A stretch of DNA of 64,000 nt, taken from NCBI RefSeq assembly GCF_026212465.1, contig NC_080059.1, positions 7,451,811 through 7,515,810 of the forward strand, in the 5' to 3' direction. This document shows positions 33,065 through 44,226 of this stretch, one piece after another. The DNA comes from Amaranthus tricolor (Eukaryota; Streptophyta; Magnoliopsida; Caryophyllales; Amaranthaceae). Every line of letters begins with the position of its first letter. The first letter of the stretch is position 1. The notes beneath the pieces are model-generated. The model saw only the letters and a program-made list of their open reading frames with translations, ran no database searches and had not been told where the DNA came from. A program made the translations under genes and the position numbers.

Positions 33065-34115
33065 CTACTTTCTTCTTCCTTCACCTCGTTCCTTTATCAC
33101 GTTAAACATGCGCTCTCCTAGATCTATCCTATGGGTTGAAACTTCTAGAAAAGAAGAATTGAAAGATTCAAGGTTTACAGATGACATTGAAGAGGTAGCG
33201 GCTTCTTTACCCTTGCGCTTTGTCTTCTTTATCCCATCAGGTCTAGTTGGTGAAGCACCCATCCATTCCTCGTATGGTGTATCAGGGCATGAATTTTTGT
33301 TACTTCCTTCACTTTCGGAAAGGAGTTGTAATATTTCAGGGTTCCATTTAGGAAATGTTCTCATAATTTCAAAACAATGCATCAATTGGAATGACTTTAT
33401 TTGCCTTTTCAAAAGCTGCATACGCACGATTTTCAACATTCAAAGTTGAGTCTCCACTCTTTTTGTGGCGTAGCTCATACCCGTAAATATCCACCCATCT
33501 CGAAACCATAGAGTTGATGTGATCCTAACGTAGTTGCATGGACTTTTGGGACCTTTCACGTATCTCATTCGGGTTCTCTTGCCATGCTCACTCGTAATAT
33601 TTAACTATATCATTCCATAAGCCAACCTTTCTAGTGTTAGTGTTCCGTTCTATATCTCCTCTCGCATTAATGTTGCTCGAAACAATTGCTTTCTCTTCAG
33701 GTATGCTCCAACTCGCCCGATCACCAGTCGTTCGGGCTATAATTGTCTTTTTAGTCGTGGTAAAGACTTTTTGAGGAACCACTTCAACGTCTTCCTCATG
33801 CATTTCTTCGATATGTATGTCTTGTTTCCTTCCTTCCCGAAGTCGGAATACCATTATAAGAATCCCCTTGGAGATTGTTCTATTTGTTGAGTTAAATGAT
33901 CAGAAACGTGGACGGTGGAACGAAGAAGGATATTGATTAAAAGATTGTTGAAACAGAGTAAAAAGTGAGACATTTTGATTTAGAGGGGTGTAACTTTAAT
34001 TAATTGGTCTCAATTGATGTCCAAACCACTGTAAAGCAACTTGAAATTGAGGATCATTGAGGATATTTGAATCAAAAGGGCCAACATTTGAGTTATTTGG
34101 ATTATTTGGATTCAT
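33065..34115 (-). pseudogene. Decayed PIF/Harbinger ORF1 (Myb/SANT and NAM-associated-like protein)
   Basis: Reading leftward from ATG at 34115, the frame begins MNPNNPNNSNVGPFDSN, continues VALQWFGHQLRPIN and then hits a stop. The signal resumes in other frames: FRLREGRKQ and GDRASWSIPEEKA (33854-33588), then ENPNEIRERSQKS, HINSMVSRW and MHCFEIMRTFPKWNPEIL (to 33065). Together they follow the layout of plant Harbinger-associated ORF1 proteins: an Asn/Pro-rich start, a Trp-containing Myb-like domain, then a NAM-associated C-terminal region with a Lys/Arg-rich nuclear-type segment (KKTKRKGK). Several stops and frameshifts show it is dead. The hAT MITE at 32523 abuts its end. It is separate from the transposase remnant at 35324-35749. 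Confidence 0.6.
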
Positions 34116-34311
34116 AATTATTATTATAATAATATAAAAAATTAATATGAGAAAGTAAGGTCTAATATTAGATAATTATACTAATTATATCTAGTGAGAA
34201 AAAATGATAAAATTTAATGTGAATGTAAAATATGCAAATTTGAGTTCATTTTATAGAGAAAAAAAATATGAACTATTGATAATTTTGATTTGATTTGCCA
34301 ATTTTTTTATA

Positions 34312-34557
34312 CTCCCTCCGAACCAATTTAGTTGTCCCATTTCCTTATTTGGCAAAATCTTTTTAGTTGTCCCATTTCTATTTTTGTCAAATTTTTTTTA
34401 CCTAAATAGTCTTAGTTCACACAAGTAATTACGAATATACCTCAATATACCTTACTTACCCAACTACCCTTCACTACTTACCCTTTTTAATGGACCCCAC
34501 ACCATCCTTAATCACCGTGCCCAAGCAAATGAGACATCTAAATTGGTTCGTAGGGAG
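34312..34557. mobile_element. Stowaway MITE, 246 bp
   Basis: The left end CTCCCTCCGAACCAATTTAG and the right end in inverse, CTCCCTACGAACCAATTTAG, are near-perfect inverted repeats. TA flanks both sides (34310-34311 and 34558-34559), the Stowaway/mariner target. Clear borders and little divergence suggest a fairly recent copy. Confidence 0.88.
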
Positions 34558-34866
34558 TATTATCTTATGAGTTATGAGTAGTTTTCTAGGTTAAACATAC
34601 ACCAAAAATAAAAGCCAATAAATATATGACACATGTCAATATATGATTGGGTAAAACAAGAAAATTACAAAAAATAAAAATAAAATCCTAGCCGTGTGAA
34701 TGTGTGTTGGAAAACAAAAAAAATTATCTAAAATCACTCCTCTTATAGGTTGCATTGTTATTGTTATCCTCTTTTTTTAAAGACTTGAGCACATTGGGAG
34801 GAGAATTTAAGAGGCTATAAGAGAACATAAAAGGACAAAAAAATTTAACCATTGTACATGCTCTAA

Positions 34867-36123
34867 GAGCGTCATTTATGGTGATCTATTAAAAAGATTA
34901 TTCTACTATTTTACAATATTTTTTTCTTCTAAAAGTTTATCTTTTAACTTAATTTTATTAACAATGACCTTTTTAAAAGGTCATAATCCCATCTCTCTTA
35001 CTTTTTATCTACCTTTCATACTTTCTCTCCCTTAATTTATCTAACATTTTATCTTCATTTTTTCATAAAAATATTTTTATGTACAAAGTTAATATAATTT
35101 TTTATTTGATTAAAAAAGATCTACTTTTTTATTAATTAAAAAAATTTATTCTTTTAATAAAACTAATATTTTTTAATAAATATAAATTTGTAGACATCAA
35201 TAATAATTAAGGAATATTCGATAAATTCAAATAAAGATTACAATGCGCATACATCAAATAAATACACAAATTAAAAAAACTAAAATTTTAAATGATACAT
35301 TAATTGCGATTCCTTCCAAACTTTTACCAGATATTTTCAACCAAGTCATCGGTTAAGGATAAATGTGTTTGTCGATCTTTAACATCATCCTTATTTGCCA
35401 AGTATCGGTTGATATCAACAATTCTATCTGTGTAATGCTCAAATTCATCATTTAATCCACTTGTACCTTTCGATTGACCTTGTGGCCGATCTCCCATAAA
35501 CTCTCTACCATCAGCAGAGTGTGTATATCTATCTCTTTTATCTTGCACTATCGTATGCATAATTATACAAGAAGTAATTATATCAGAAAGTCGTTCCTCA
35601 TCCCAAGCAAGTGAAGGCTTTATAATTATTGCAAATCGAGTTTGCAACAATCCAAATGCTCGCTCCAGATCCTTTCTTACTGCTTCTTGTTGTTGGGCAA
35701 AAAGTAGGAAAATAAGAAGAAAACATGTAAATATAAAAATAGGTCTCATTAAGTCATTTTATAGATCTAAAAAAAATATGACCGTTGGTATAATTATTTT
35801 TTTTAAAAAAATTTAATTAAATAGGAAAATAGCCATTAAAATAAATAAATGGCTATTTTTTTAGAGCTAATCACAGCACGCGACGTGGAAAAGAGACTGC
35901 AGTATGTGTCCGGTGGTAGCTGCATGTTTTTGGCCGGTCAATGCGGACGCTGACATGTGGCAAATTGAATGGAAAAAAAATTAGTGACCATTCAATAAAA
36001 CGGGTACATTGTGACTTTTTTCTGGATCTTTCCCGCAACCCACCCAATTTAGATCACCATTAAGAATAAAATTACTCTAATTTGGTCATATAATCTAAAA
36101 TTAAATCATCATAATAAATGCTC
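34867..36123 (-). mobile_element. PIF/Harbinger-like element with transposase remnant
   Basis: The left end is GAGCGTCATTTATGGTGATC, preceded by TAA (34864-34866). Two right ends are possible: one finishing at 36077, in inverse GAGTAATTTTATTCTTAATG then GTGATC, and one at 36123, in inverse GAGCATTTATTATGATGAT. Each is followed by TAA, the Harbinger 3-bp target. The inside carries the transposase C-terminus at 35324-35749 and a hairpin 'aatagccatt'/'aatggctatt' at 35826-35859. The element ends just upstream of the putative target-mimic RNA gene. Confidence 0.6.
35324..35749 (-). pseudogene. C-terminal part of a Harbinger (HARBI1-like) transposase
   Basis: An open frame of 141 codons. From about residue 18 it reads AQQQEAVRKDLERAFGLLQT then RFAIIIKP, WDEERLSDIITSCIIMHTIV and, at the end, THLSLTDDLVENIW. 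This is the conserved C-terminal block of plant PIF/Harbinger transposases (usual form ARKDVERAFGVLQ...FW...L..IM.ACIILHNMI...LREDLIEHLW). The catalytic DDE core lies upstream in full proteins and is absent. The first 17 residues are hydrophobic (IFIFTCFLLIFLLF) and come from unrelated sequence, so the signal-peptide look is an artefact. Non-functional, though the remaining frame is intact. Confidence 0.8.
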
Positions 36124-36129
36124 TAACGC

Positions 36130-36725
36130 TCGTAATTCCCACAACCAAAAGAATCATCATCATTCATCATAATGATGTTATTCTCTTCATCATACTCAAA
36201 CTCATATTCCTCTAGTCCTTTACTACCCTACCCTCTCACTCTTCTTCATCATTACACCCTCACTTATTCTCTTCATCATCATCATCATCATATCTTCCAC
36301 CATCTTCTTATGTCTTTCTTCTTATTTCAACCCTTACCTTCTCTCAAAAGCACCATAACATCATCATCACCAATATCATCATCATCAATGTAATGTTGAT
36401 AATGGTTTTTCATGCTATTATATGAAGCAACCCAAGAATAAGAAGTTGAAGTTAAAGAAATTAAAGAAAAGGGTTTTTTTTTCTTTCTTTCTTTTTCTCT
36501 ATGATCTGGAGTTGCTCATCACGGGGAATCAAGCATCCTGGTCCGATTGTTTGTTTAGCCCTAGCTGCTTAATTAATTTATTAGGTAGATCTATATCAAT
36601 TTCTTCCTTTTTTTTTTTCGAGTTCTATCATCATGTTATTTGTGTGGGTTTTGATTAATTAATTGTATGCCTTTTTTTTTTGGATTTGAAAGAGAGGTTC
36701 TATAATTTGATTGGTATAATAAATA
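36130..36725 (+). ncRNA. Putative long non-coding RNA gene carrying a miR165/166 target mimic
   Basis: No protein domain is seen, but the region differs from its surroundings. It opens with a C/T-rich, TCATCA-repeated stretch (36155-36395) like a plant transcript leader, then a purine-rich stretch (36421-36475), a T/C-rich tract, the mimic site at 36523-36546, and a possible AATAAA signal at 36718-36723. Two short frames occur: 36172-36393 (Ser/His/Leu low complexity) and 36422-36658, which crosses the mimic site. Neither looks like a conserved protein; target-mimic RNAs such as IPS1 also carry only short frames. Boundaries are guesses: there is no clear TATA box and introns cannot be excluded. 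The Harbinger element ends directly upstream. Transcription is inferred, not seen. Confidence 0.55.
36523..36546 (+). promoter_or_regulatory. miR165/166 target-mimic site with central 3-nt bulge
   Basis: Read 5' to 3', the site is GGGGAATCAAG, then CAT, then CCTGGTCCGA. Against miR166 (UCGGACCAGGCUUCAUUCCCC), the last ten bases pair perfectly with miRNA positions 1-10. CAT is unpaired. The first eleven bases pair with positions 11-21 except for one C-C mismatch at position 14. A 3-nt bulge between positions 10 and 11 blocks slicing while keeping strong binding; this is how IPS1 sequesters miR399, and predicted eTM166 sites in other plants share the design. Target sites in HD-ZIP III mRNAs have no bulge. 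Chance agreement at 20 of 21 positions with the bulge in exactly this place is very unlikely. Confidence 0.88.
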
Positions 36726-38604
36726 TTTTTCCTTTTTTTCCTCAATTTTCTTAAAAGTATTTTGTATTCTTCCTTTTGATCTATTGATTTATTCATTATA
36801 CTCCTCATATATATTAGTATAATTATATCATAACCTTTGTATGCTTCATTCAATAGAATATTTAATGAGCTAGTTAATATTGTGTAAAAAGATCAATTCA
36901 TGTCTAACACAAATTGTTATGATATAGTCAATGTATATGAGACGCATTCCATACACGGGCTAAATAACTCGATTAATACGAATTACAAGAAAAATGATTA
37001 TATGAATTTCACAAATTATATTCTTGTATGAAACGTTTCACCATGAGATGTGTTTATAATTGGGTTAAATAGCCTAAAAATTGAAACTTTTAGCATAATA
37101 GACTTTTGTATGGACTTGTCTTACAATGAGACGGTTTCATACAAGAGGGGTCGGATGAACTTATTGTTTTGAGATATTTTTATTGAGAGACGATTTTGCA
37201 TAAAAGTAGCTACATGTTTAATGTGAGATGGGCATAAAGTGTTTGATGGTCATTTACATGTTTTCATCGGTCAATTTTCCAAGCTTACAATAAACCCTAA
37301 TTTGTAGATTCAACCAGCTCAGAAAGTTGAGTAATGAAGATACTTGGTGCGATCATAAATTCTCCCCTAATCGATCTCTCTCTGTCAATTATTAAAGTAT
37401 ATATGTTAAAAATATAACCTCACATGATAATAACAAGTTCACTAAAATTATTTTTTTTCGAAAGGAGTTCACTAAAAATTATATAAGTACATAGAATTTA
37501 TTATAATTCTTATAGTATAAAATATCATAATTTTACCTTATTTATATCTTAGTAATATACAATGATTTAGTTGATGGACACTTTAAATTGATCAAGTTTT
37601 GGTTTATATATCTTATATTAATTCTTATATTTTATAATTAATTAAACGTATAATTTACCTTAGATCTGTTGGTTTTCTATTTTGAGACCACAATTAAGCC
37701 TATGAAGTAAAAATTGAGCTAAAAATTTTCTTAAGAGATACTCTTAAATTGGTTTTCTATTTGAGACCATATATATTGTGGCATAATGCAATAATCCATG
37801 GAAATTAGACTTAGGATTAATTTTTTGTCATGCATGGAGTAATGGACTCTACTCATTCTACCATAATCATACTTTTGTTTTTCGTTTTGACATACTTGTT
37901 AATTTGTTCGTTTTTTTTCTTTCCATTTGCTTTTTTATAATTTTTAAAATAATTTTTAAGCCTTAATATATCCAAATATACATTATAAAAAATTATTAAA
38001 AATATATAATAAAAAATTATACATAAAAACAAATCAAACAAGATTTTCATGGAGATATTTTATCTTTTATATCTCTCTTAAAATTGTATTTAAATTTCTC
38101 TTCCCTTAAAATAGAATAATCCTAATGGAAAGTATAATAAAGAACAGAGAGAGTAGTTGTTTTATTACAATTATTGGTAAATAAATATTCGTCATTTAAG
38201 CTTATATTATATATTATGGTTTATGTGTAAGAAAAAATATATTAGAGTAGAATCCTGTTTGAATTATTTAATCACATATTTTTAAGTAGTTTTTAGTTAT
38301 GTATAGTTTAATATATTAATAATTAAAATGATACGTAAAATTGTTTTAAAAGTCAAATATAACAAATATACAAGTAAGAATAGATAAAGTATGTCTTTGA
38401 TGATGTATGCATAGTTAAATGAGCTATCTATCATAACTTATCAAGGCTATGAAGTATGTCTTGTTAAGAGTCAAAAAATATGATTATTAGATTTTACTAA
38501 AATGAAGATATAAGTGCTGATTTTCAACTATTTCATGATTCTAATTTAGCCAGATTAGATGGTTGTATTTCTTTTTGTTACATGAAAGTTTTATATTCAA
38601 CTTA
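36726..38604. other. AT-rich intergenic DNA
   Basis: Contains a 'gagacggt' family repeat at about 37100-37210 (listed separately) and, at about 37853-38150, sequence resembling the interior of Stowaway elements. No gene seen. Confidence 0.5.
37100..37210. repeat. Dispersed 'gagacggt' repeat, copy 1
   Basis: Carries 'caatgagacggtttcataca' and 'gagagacgattttgcataaa'. Related copies are at about 47605-47725, 49240-49375 and 52975-53035, and a fragment at 13160. They share a pairing 'agacggtctc'-like end and 'tctaatatatattatg'-like interior. Superfamily unknown. Confidence 0.5.
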
Positions 38605-38855
38605 TGTGTCCCATTTCTTTTTATGGTCAAGTCATCTTAATTATCCCATTTCTATTTTTGATATGGGTTTTTGACTTTAATGCTAGTAACTTTATCCTAT
38701 TTTCAATTATACTCTCCATTACCCATACTAATTTTCCTTCCTTACATTAAAAAATTCATAATACCACTCTCTTTCCTACCCATAGGGTCCCACTTTTGAC
38801 TCTCCTTCAAATCAATGAAAAGTCAAATGAAACTCCTAAGGTGAATAGGAGGGAG
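38605..38855. mobile_element. Stowaway MITE, left end degraded
   Basis: The right end GAATAGGAGGGAG followed by TA (38856-38857) is intact. The left side keeps only 'tgtcccatttctttttatgg' and 'attatcccatttctattttt'. The interior matches the copy at 34312-34557 in general layout ('gggtcccacttttgactctc' region). Confidence 0.65.
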
Positions 38856-39430
38856 TATAATAAAATGCAGCAAAATCAAGTAAATCTCTATGGCTTAAAG
38901 TAGTAGAATTGCGCTTGCGGTCTGTAATTCTAATTTTTAATCAAATTGTAAATTTAATATGTTTTTATAATTTATAGAATTTTGTCTTAATTTATAAGAT
39001 TTTCCCATCTAAAACCGGTACTCTATAATTTAATTTTTTACACCTTTATTTTATTTTGCTAATACATCGATTATTTGACTATAAATATCTAGCGTAGCTT
39101 CAAGACATGTGAACATAATCAACTATATATATGTACATAAAAGAGATCAAATTTCAAGATACTCCTTTAGTCCTATGAGGTTTGCAAATTGCAAGAGATA
39201 CTGCTCTTGTGCAAACTTAGGGAAAAAACAAGAAGTATGAATGTATTATCTATATTTTACAAAAAAGTGAGAGAAATATATGAATATAATGAAAAGATCA
39301 ATTAAATGTGTCGATAAAATTTTTTCGCGCAATTGATGTACATCTTCAGGGTCGGTCCTAAGCAAGTGTTAGTCATGTCCACGCCCAGAGCCCAAAAAAT
39401 TTTAGTTTTCAACTAGTGTTAAGGTTCAAA

Positions 39431-39528
<98 letters not shown>

Positions 39529-40150
39529 TAGGGGCCCATAAATAATCTTTCGCCTCTGGTCCATAAAAACCTGGGGCCGTCCTTGTCCAAATGACTTGCA
39601 ATATTTTTTTTATGCAATTCAATTCACTAATTCAATTGTTAATGTTTCAAATTATGTATAATAGAGAATTATAAAAATTAGATACTAATAATCTTTGCCT
39701 TGAGACGAATCAAACAAAATCCCACTTGACTATATTTTGACGTATATATTAAAAACTAACCGCAAATTAAGAGTCATGAATAAATAGTATAATAATCCCA
39801 AATGTTGCAAGTAATTTGAAACGGAGGAATTATATTGATTAGTACAACACTTCTATGCCTTAGCTTGATGGTTAAATTCTTTAGATGCCATGCTGTTTCA
39901 TCATGTCTTCGTTTATACTTTATCGATCCCTCTTACTATAATATATCATTGCATACTACTATAATTTAGAATGAAAATAATGTCTTCTTTCCAATTTTCT
40001 GCTGGATGAATTGAAAAGCAAGTACAGTAGAGGTTCTTATTAGGCCTGGGAAAGTTATTCCCTAGAAGCTAACTAGCTAGTGCGTTTGTCTATTCCTAAC
40101 AAGTTTTTTGATTTCCATTTTTCACCTTAATACAGAAATTTTCTTAACTA
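38856..40150. other. AT-rich intergenic DNA with a rearranged repeat around a (TA)n tract
   Basis: A repeat starting 'agggtcggtcctaag' (39350) and ending 'cctggggccgtccttg' (39570-39586) surrounds the 93-base (TA)n tract. Its termini echo GGGCCGGCCC-type sequence near 16043, suggesting the same repeat family. The right half of a Stowaway-like interior ('acgaatcaaacaaaatccca') is at 39640-39835. No gene seen. Confidence 0.5.
39433..39525. repeat. (AT)n microsatellite, 93 bases
   Basis: An uninterrupted alternating run. The minus-strand frame 39419-39622, which encodes a long Ile-Tyr repeat, is an artefact of it. Length is likely polymorphic. Confidence 0.96.
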
Positions 40151-40153
40151 ATC

Positions 40154-41478
40154 CACTACAATTACACAACCCTTAAGCGATAAAGGGCTTTTGTCACGTA
40201 TTTTGTCAATAAAGTCCTTTTAACTTAAAATTTTATCGCTAAAAGTGTCGCTGATTTGACGACAAAACTCAAATATTGTCTCCTATTTTGTCGTTAATTT
40301 AATTTACAGGTTCTAAAAAAATAATTAAATTATTGTAATTAACATTAAATAATAATAGTAATTATTACTATTATTATTTAACAATAATAACAAATATTCA
40401 ATTATTTTTTATAAATAATACTTCAAAACTATACATAATCAACAAAAATAATTAAATTGAAATTTAATATATAATTAAACTAATCATTAATTAAAATACA
40501 AAAAATACCAGATTCCAAATATTAGATATATATTACAAAAATTATTATTTGAATTAACGCGTATACAAAAATCAATGTCTAAACAAAGTAGTAATAACCA
40601 CTACGAGTAGAACAACTACAATCATCTTGAGCACTATGCAATCCACGAATCCACCAGATCCACCAGGGCTACCTCCCATATCACCATCCTTATCATGACG
40701 AGCACCTGACCCACATAAATTAAAAAATAATTACGAAATTCTACCAAAAACAACAACATTGTATATTAAAAACAACAATATATTTTACCAAAAACAAAGC
40801 TATAAAATTCTAAAAAAAAAGACAAAATCAGCCGTGAAATAAACATAATCATTAATGTATATGTTAAATTTCGACATTCATGAAAGTAAACATGAAATTT
40901 AAAAAACACATGAATATGAAAAAAAAGAGAGAAAAACAACCACATGTAGTTGAACATGAAACATCACATGAACAATGAAAAAACCAACCATAAAATTTGA
41001 GAACAACTAAAAAATAAAATAGTTAAAGTATGAGCTTACATGTGCAAAGGGAAGGAGAAACCACCGGAGAATTGCCGGAAAGCCATCGAATTGAATGGTG
41101 AGAGTTAGAGAGAAGGAGAAGAAAAACTTAGTATGTAGAGAGAAGTTGGAAAAGAAGAAGAATAAATTTGAAGAATGAAATTAGAAAGCAAATTGAAGTT
41201 CGAATTTAAAATCCGGATAAAAGTTTAGAAACAAAAGGTTTGTGGCTAAATTTGTCACCAAAGAATGCTAGTTTGAATTTTGAAAATAAAAAATGGTTTA
41301 GCTACAAAGTTTTTGTAGCTAAACTTGTCGCTAGTTCTCTATCTTTATTTTAGCGACAATTTAAGCGACAAACACTTTGTTACAAGCTGGCGACAAAGCA
41401 TTTTTGTCTCCATTTTTGTCGCTTAACATGTTTATACAGAAATTGATTTTGTCTCTAAAATGAGTTATTTTTGTAGTG
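40154..41478. mobile_element. Complete non-autonomous CACTA element, 1325 bp
   Basis: It starts CACTACAATTACAC and ends ATTTTTGTAGTG (inverse CACTACAAAAAT), flanked by ATC on both sides (40151-40153 and 41479-41481), the 3-bp CACTA target duplication. Subterminal arms repeat 'tttgtcgct' and its complement 'agcgacaaa' many times (40190-40300 and 41235-41435), the expected transposase-binding clusters. No transposase is encoded. A short gene-like structure lies inside on the minus strand (41086-40572). Confidence 0.85.
40572..41086 (-). other. Gene-like remnant inside the CACTA element
   Basis: On the minus strand an ATG at 41086 starts MAFRQFSGGFSFPLH and runs into a GTAAGC donor-like site at 41039. 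A matching acceptor (GGGTCAG) lies before 40705, and the sequence after it holds an open frame, DMGGSPGGSGGFVDCIV then LKMIVVVLLVVVITTLFRH, ending at TGA 40572: a Gly-rich stretch followed by a possible membrane helix. Joining the two at these sites puts the second part out of frame, so the structure is broken or my splice choice is wrong. I do not recognise the protein. It may be a captured host fragment or the remnant of an element gene. Confidence 0.25.
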
Positions 41479-41974
41479 ATCATCCATAAAAGAAATTATT
41501 ACTAAAGAACAATTTTATTTTATTCGCCAAATCCATGTAAATATATATTGTGAAGAATATTAGGAAAATTGTAATAGATATTATTCGATTAATTTCAATT
41601 TAATTAAAAATATTATTGAATGATTTGTTTTTGCATGTATATTTTCTGTAACTTAAATTGATATACTTATTATAACGCATACTCAAAGTAAATCGTATAT
41701 GGATAAATTACATGCTTAAATAAGTTCATGTAATTAATAAAATATATAAAAAATTTAATTGCTATACGCTTTTAAAAATAATAATTCATTAAAATAATAA
41801 TTTGAGAAACTAATGGAGTACCAACAAGAGAGGTTTGAGCAAATAAGGCTAAGCACTAAAGTGCATTGCTCGCTCATCTATCATTTTCTGTACAAAAATA
41901 ATGTACTCCACATAATATCATGTTGTGCAACGACATACTTCTCTACTTCCTCCAAAATTCTTGCAAAAGTTAAT

Positions 41975-42170
41975 GGGCTGTTTGGCGAACAACTTATAGT
42001 TAGTTGATAATTGATAGTTGATTGAAATAACTGATTTTCAGCTGAATTTATTAGTTTGTTACTTAAGAGTATTTGGTAAAATTTAGCCGATAGCAGAAAG
42101 ATTATTGATGCAAAAAGACATTTAAGCGGGCATGAAAATACTCCAACTCACTAAATTGCCAAACACCCCC
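41975..42170. mobile_element. hAT-like MITE of the 'GGGCTGTTTGGC' type
   Basis: The left end GGGCTGTTTGGCGAACAACT and the right end in inverse, GGGGGTGTTTGGCAATTTAG, match as imperfect inverted repeats. About 196 bases with no coding. A target duplication was not evident. Confidence 0.55.
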
Positions 42171-42689
42171 TTGATCATTTCACGATTATTTATTATTTAA
42201 GCTTAATTATTTTATATATTATAACTAATGTGTAACTACATATTTATTATTCAAATCTATTTTATATATTACGGTTAATGTATAATCAAATAGGTGTTCG
42301 AAGTTCAATATTTATAAATGTTTCTCATAAAATTAAAATTACTAAAAATATATAATAAAATTTTATATGTCCACACGAATTTAACATGATCTCACATAAA
42401 AATATTTTAACTTTTAAATATACATAAAAATTAAAATCATATATATCTCTCTTTTTAAATAAAATATTTCTTGTAATAACATGAAATGGAAACGGAAAGA
42501 GTATTTTTGATACACATGATTTTATCAAAATTTTCTTTTGCTACCGATCACACTAATGTAATATATGCTTGGATGAGAAAAGATAGAGGGTAAAAAAAAA
42601 TAGAGGGATGTAATATATGTTTTCCAATACAATTCAGTGTGGATAGTGATATTCTATAGTATACTTGTTTATGGATGGGTTTGGATGGG

Positions 42690-43320
42690 TAGTGGATTGG
42701 ATAGTGCCTAAAAAGTGTACTCGTGAGCTCAAATATTTAAAAGCCTATGCGTATTTACGGGCATATTTTTTTGTCGCTACCCGCCCATTTTTAAAGCGGG
42801 CGGGACCCGTAGGTAGGCGGGTATTTATTATATAAAAATTAAAATTGTAATACAAATTATAAAGTTAAGTTTTAATAACAATTAAAATACAATACATTGT
42901 CAAAAATTCTCCAAATACATAAAAAGTTTCAAAATACTCAAATTACATGAATATAAACATTATGTTGGATAATCCAACAAAAGCATTGCATCATCGATTT
43001 ATCTTACTACAGAGTACGAAATCCAGACATATACCTCTCCAATCATAATAAATTAGAAAAATTATTAAAATAAATATGGACTTTAATTACTAAAGTTGGG
43101 TATGTAGTAGACTAGAAGTACTAGACAGCAGACTACTAGTTTCATAATCAATAGAATTAATTATTCAATAATTAATATACTAAACTTAGAGGGTGGGCGG
43201 ACATATCCGCCGGTATTTTTTTGACGTTACTACCCGCCCATTTATCCTGGCAGGTGGGTATTACCCGTCCAAATTTTATTTTTTTTTTGAAAACCATTGT
43301 CCAAATTCACCCGTTTTTTG
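42690..43320. repeat. Repeat with GC-rich 'cccgccc' arms
   Basis: The left part has 'gctacccgcccatttttaaa' followed by 'gcgggcgggacccgtaggta'; the right part has 'gtgggcggacatatccgccg' and 'actacccgcccatttatcct'. The GC-rich arms stand out from an AT-rich centre of about 350 bases. The design resembles the hAT MITEs at 32523 and 62519 (species-specific word repeated on both arms), but ends were not fixed. Confidence 0.45.
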
Positions 43321-43710
43321 AGTCGGATGAATCAAACTTGACGAGTAGCCGAACAACTATAGTTGTAAGTAACCTTTGCCGGAAAGGGATGTTTCCTACA
43401 CAAACCCAAAGTTAGAATGCTTAGTTTTTATATGCAAATCAAACAAAGCATGAATGTACTTCTTAGTTACGTACTTACGTTCTTTCTTGAATCATGTACT
43501 CCATTTCAAACTATCAAAGATTCCAAAGGGTGGTCGTTCGAGGAATATAGGGATGCTTTATTTCCCTTTTCCCCTCTTAATCATATGTTAGATGTAAAGA
43601 GTTGAATCCGGTTTTTAAGGTGGTAATACTTATACTTTTTACCTTTTTCTATAGTTTTGTCACTCATATTCATATACAAATATAGTCCCTTTATTCTATA
43701 ATTTTATTAC

Positions 43711-43962
43711 CATCTCTATCGAAAATGTCTCATTTACTTTTTTACATTATTCAATTTACTTATTTAATGCTTAATATATCTTATTATACATTACGATGTA
43801 TTATAAAAAATAGATATTAATAATTTTTACATTGATATGAATCAAACAAGATCTCACTTGACAATTTTTTTACTTTATAGATTAAGAATAAAATACAAAT
43901 TAAGAGTAATAAGTAAATAATGTCAAAAAGTTAATAAGACATTTTCAGTGAAATGGACAGAG
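43711..43962. mobile_element. Stowaway MITE, degraded
   Basis: Left sequence 'atcgaaaatgtctcatttac' and right sequence in inverse 'catttcactgaaaatgtctt' are the arms; the right end reads GGACAGAG followed by TA. Interior words such as 'gaatcaaacaagatctcact' match the intact copy at 45332-45590. Confidence 0.6.
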
Positions 43963-44226
43963 TATTAAGAGTAATTTTTTTCTCACACAATGAATTATTT
44001 TCACTAAAATATTACTTTTGACAGTAAATACAAAGTGATAGAGGAGTAAACCTTTTCCATAGCCTTACTAGCTAGACCTATAGAAGTTCATTTTATTTAA
44101 ACCATTTGGGATGGTCAAAATTATACAAATTAGAATTTTTGATCCTGGCTTCTCTTTCTGAAATAAAGTTTAATTTTCGGTTATGGATTAACATCAACTA
44201 TTTAAAATTAGGATTTAAATTACATA

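Larger units (their letters stand above)
41482..44226. other. AT-rich intergenic DNA with MITE fragments
   Basis: Includes a hAT-like MITE (41975-42170), a degraded Stowaway (43711-43962) and, between about 42690 and 43320, a repeat whose two ends are rich in CCCGCCC and its inverse (listed separately). The 43417-43605 frame contains nothing I recognise. Confidence 0.5.

Noticed and set aside
36422..36658. 78-codon ORF crossing the miR166 mimic site
   Set aside because: Lys-rich then Phe/Ser-rich low complexity with no domain; the pairing signal explains the only conserved-looking stretch.
39419..39622. ORF encoding a long Ile-Tyr repeat
   Set aside because: Direct translation of the (AT)n microsatellite.
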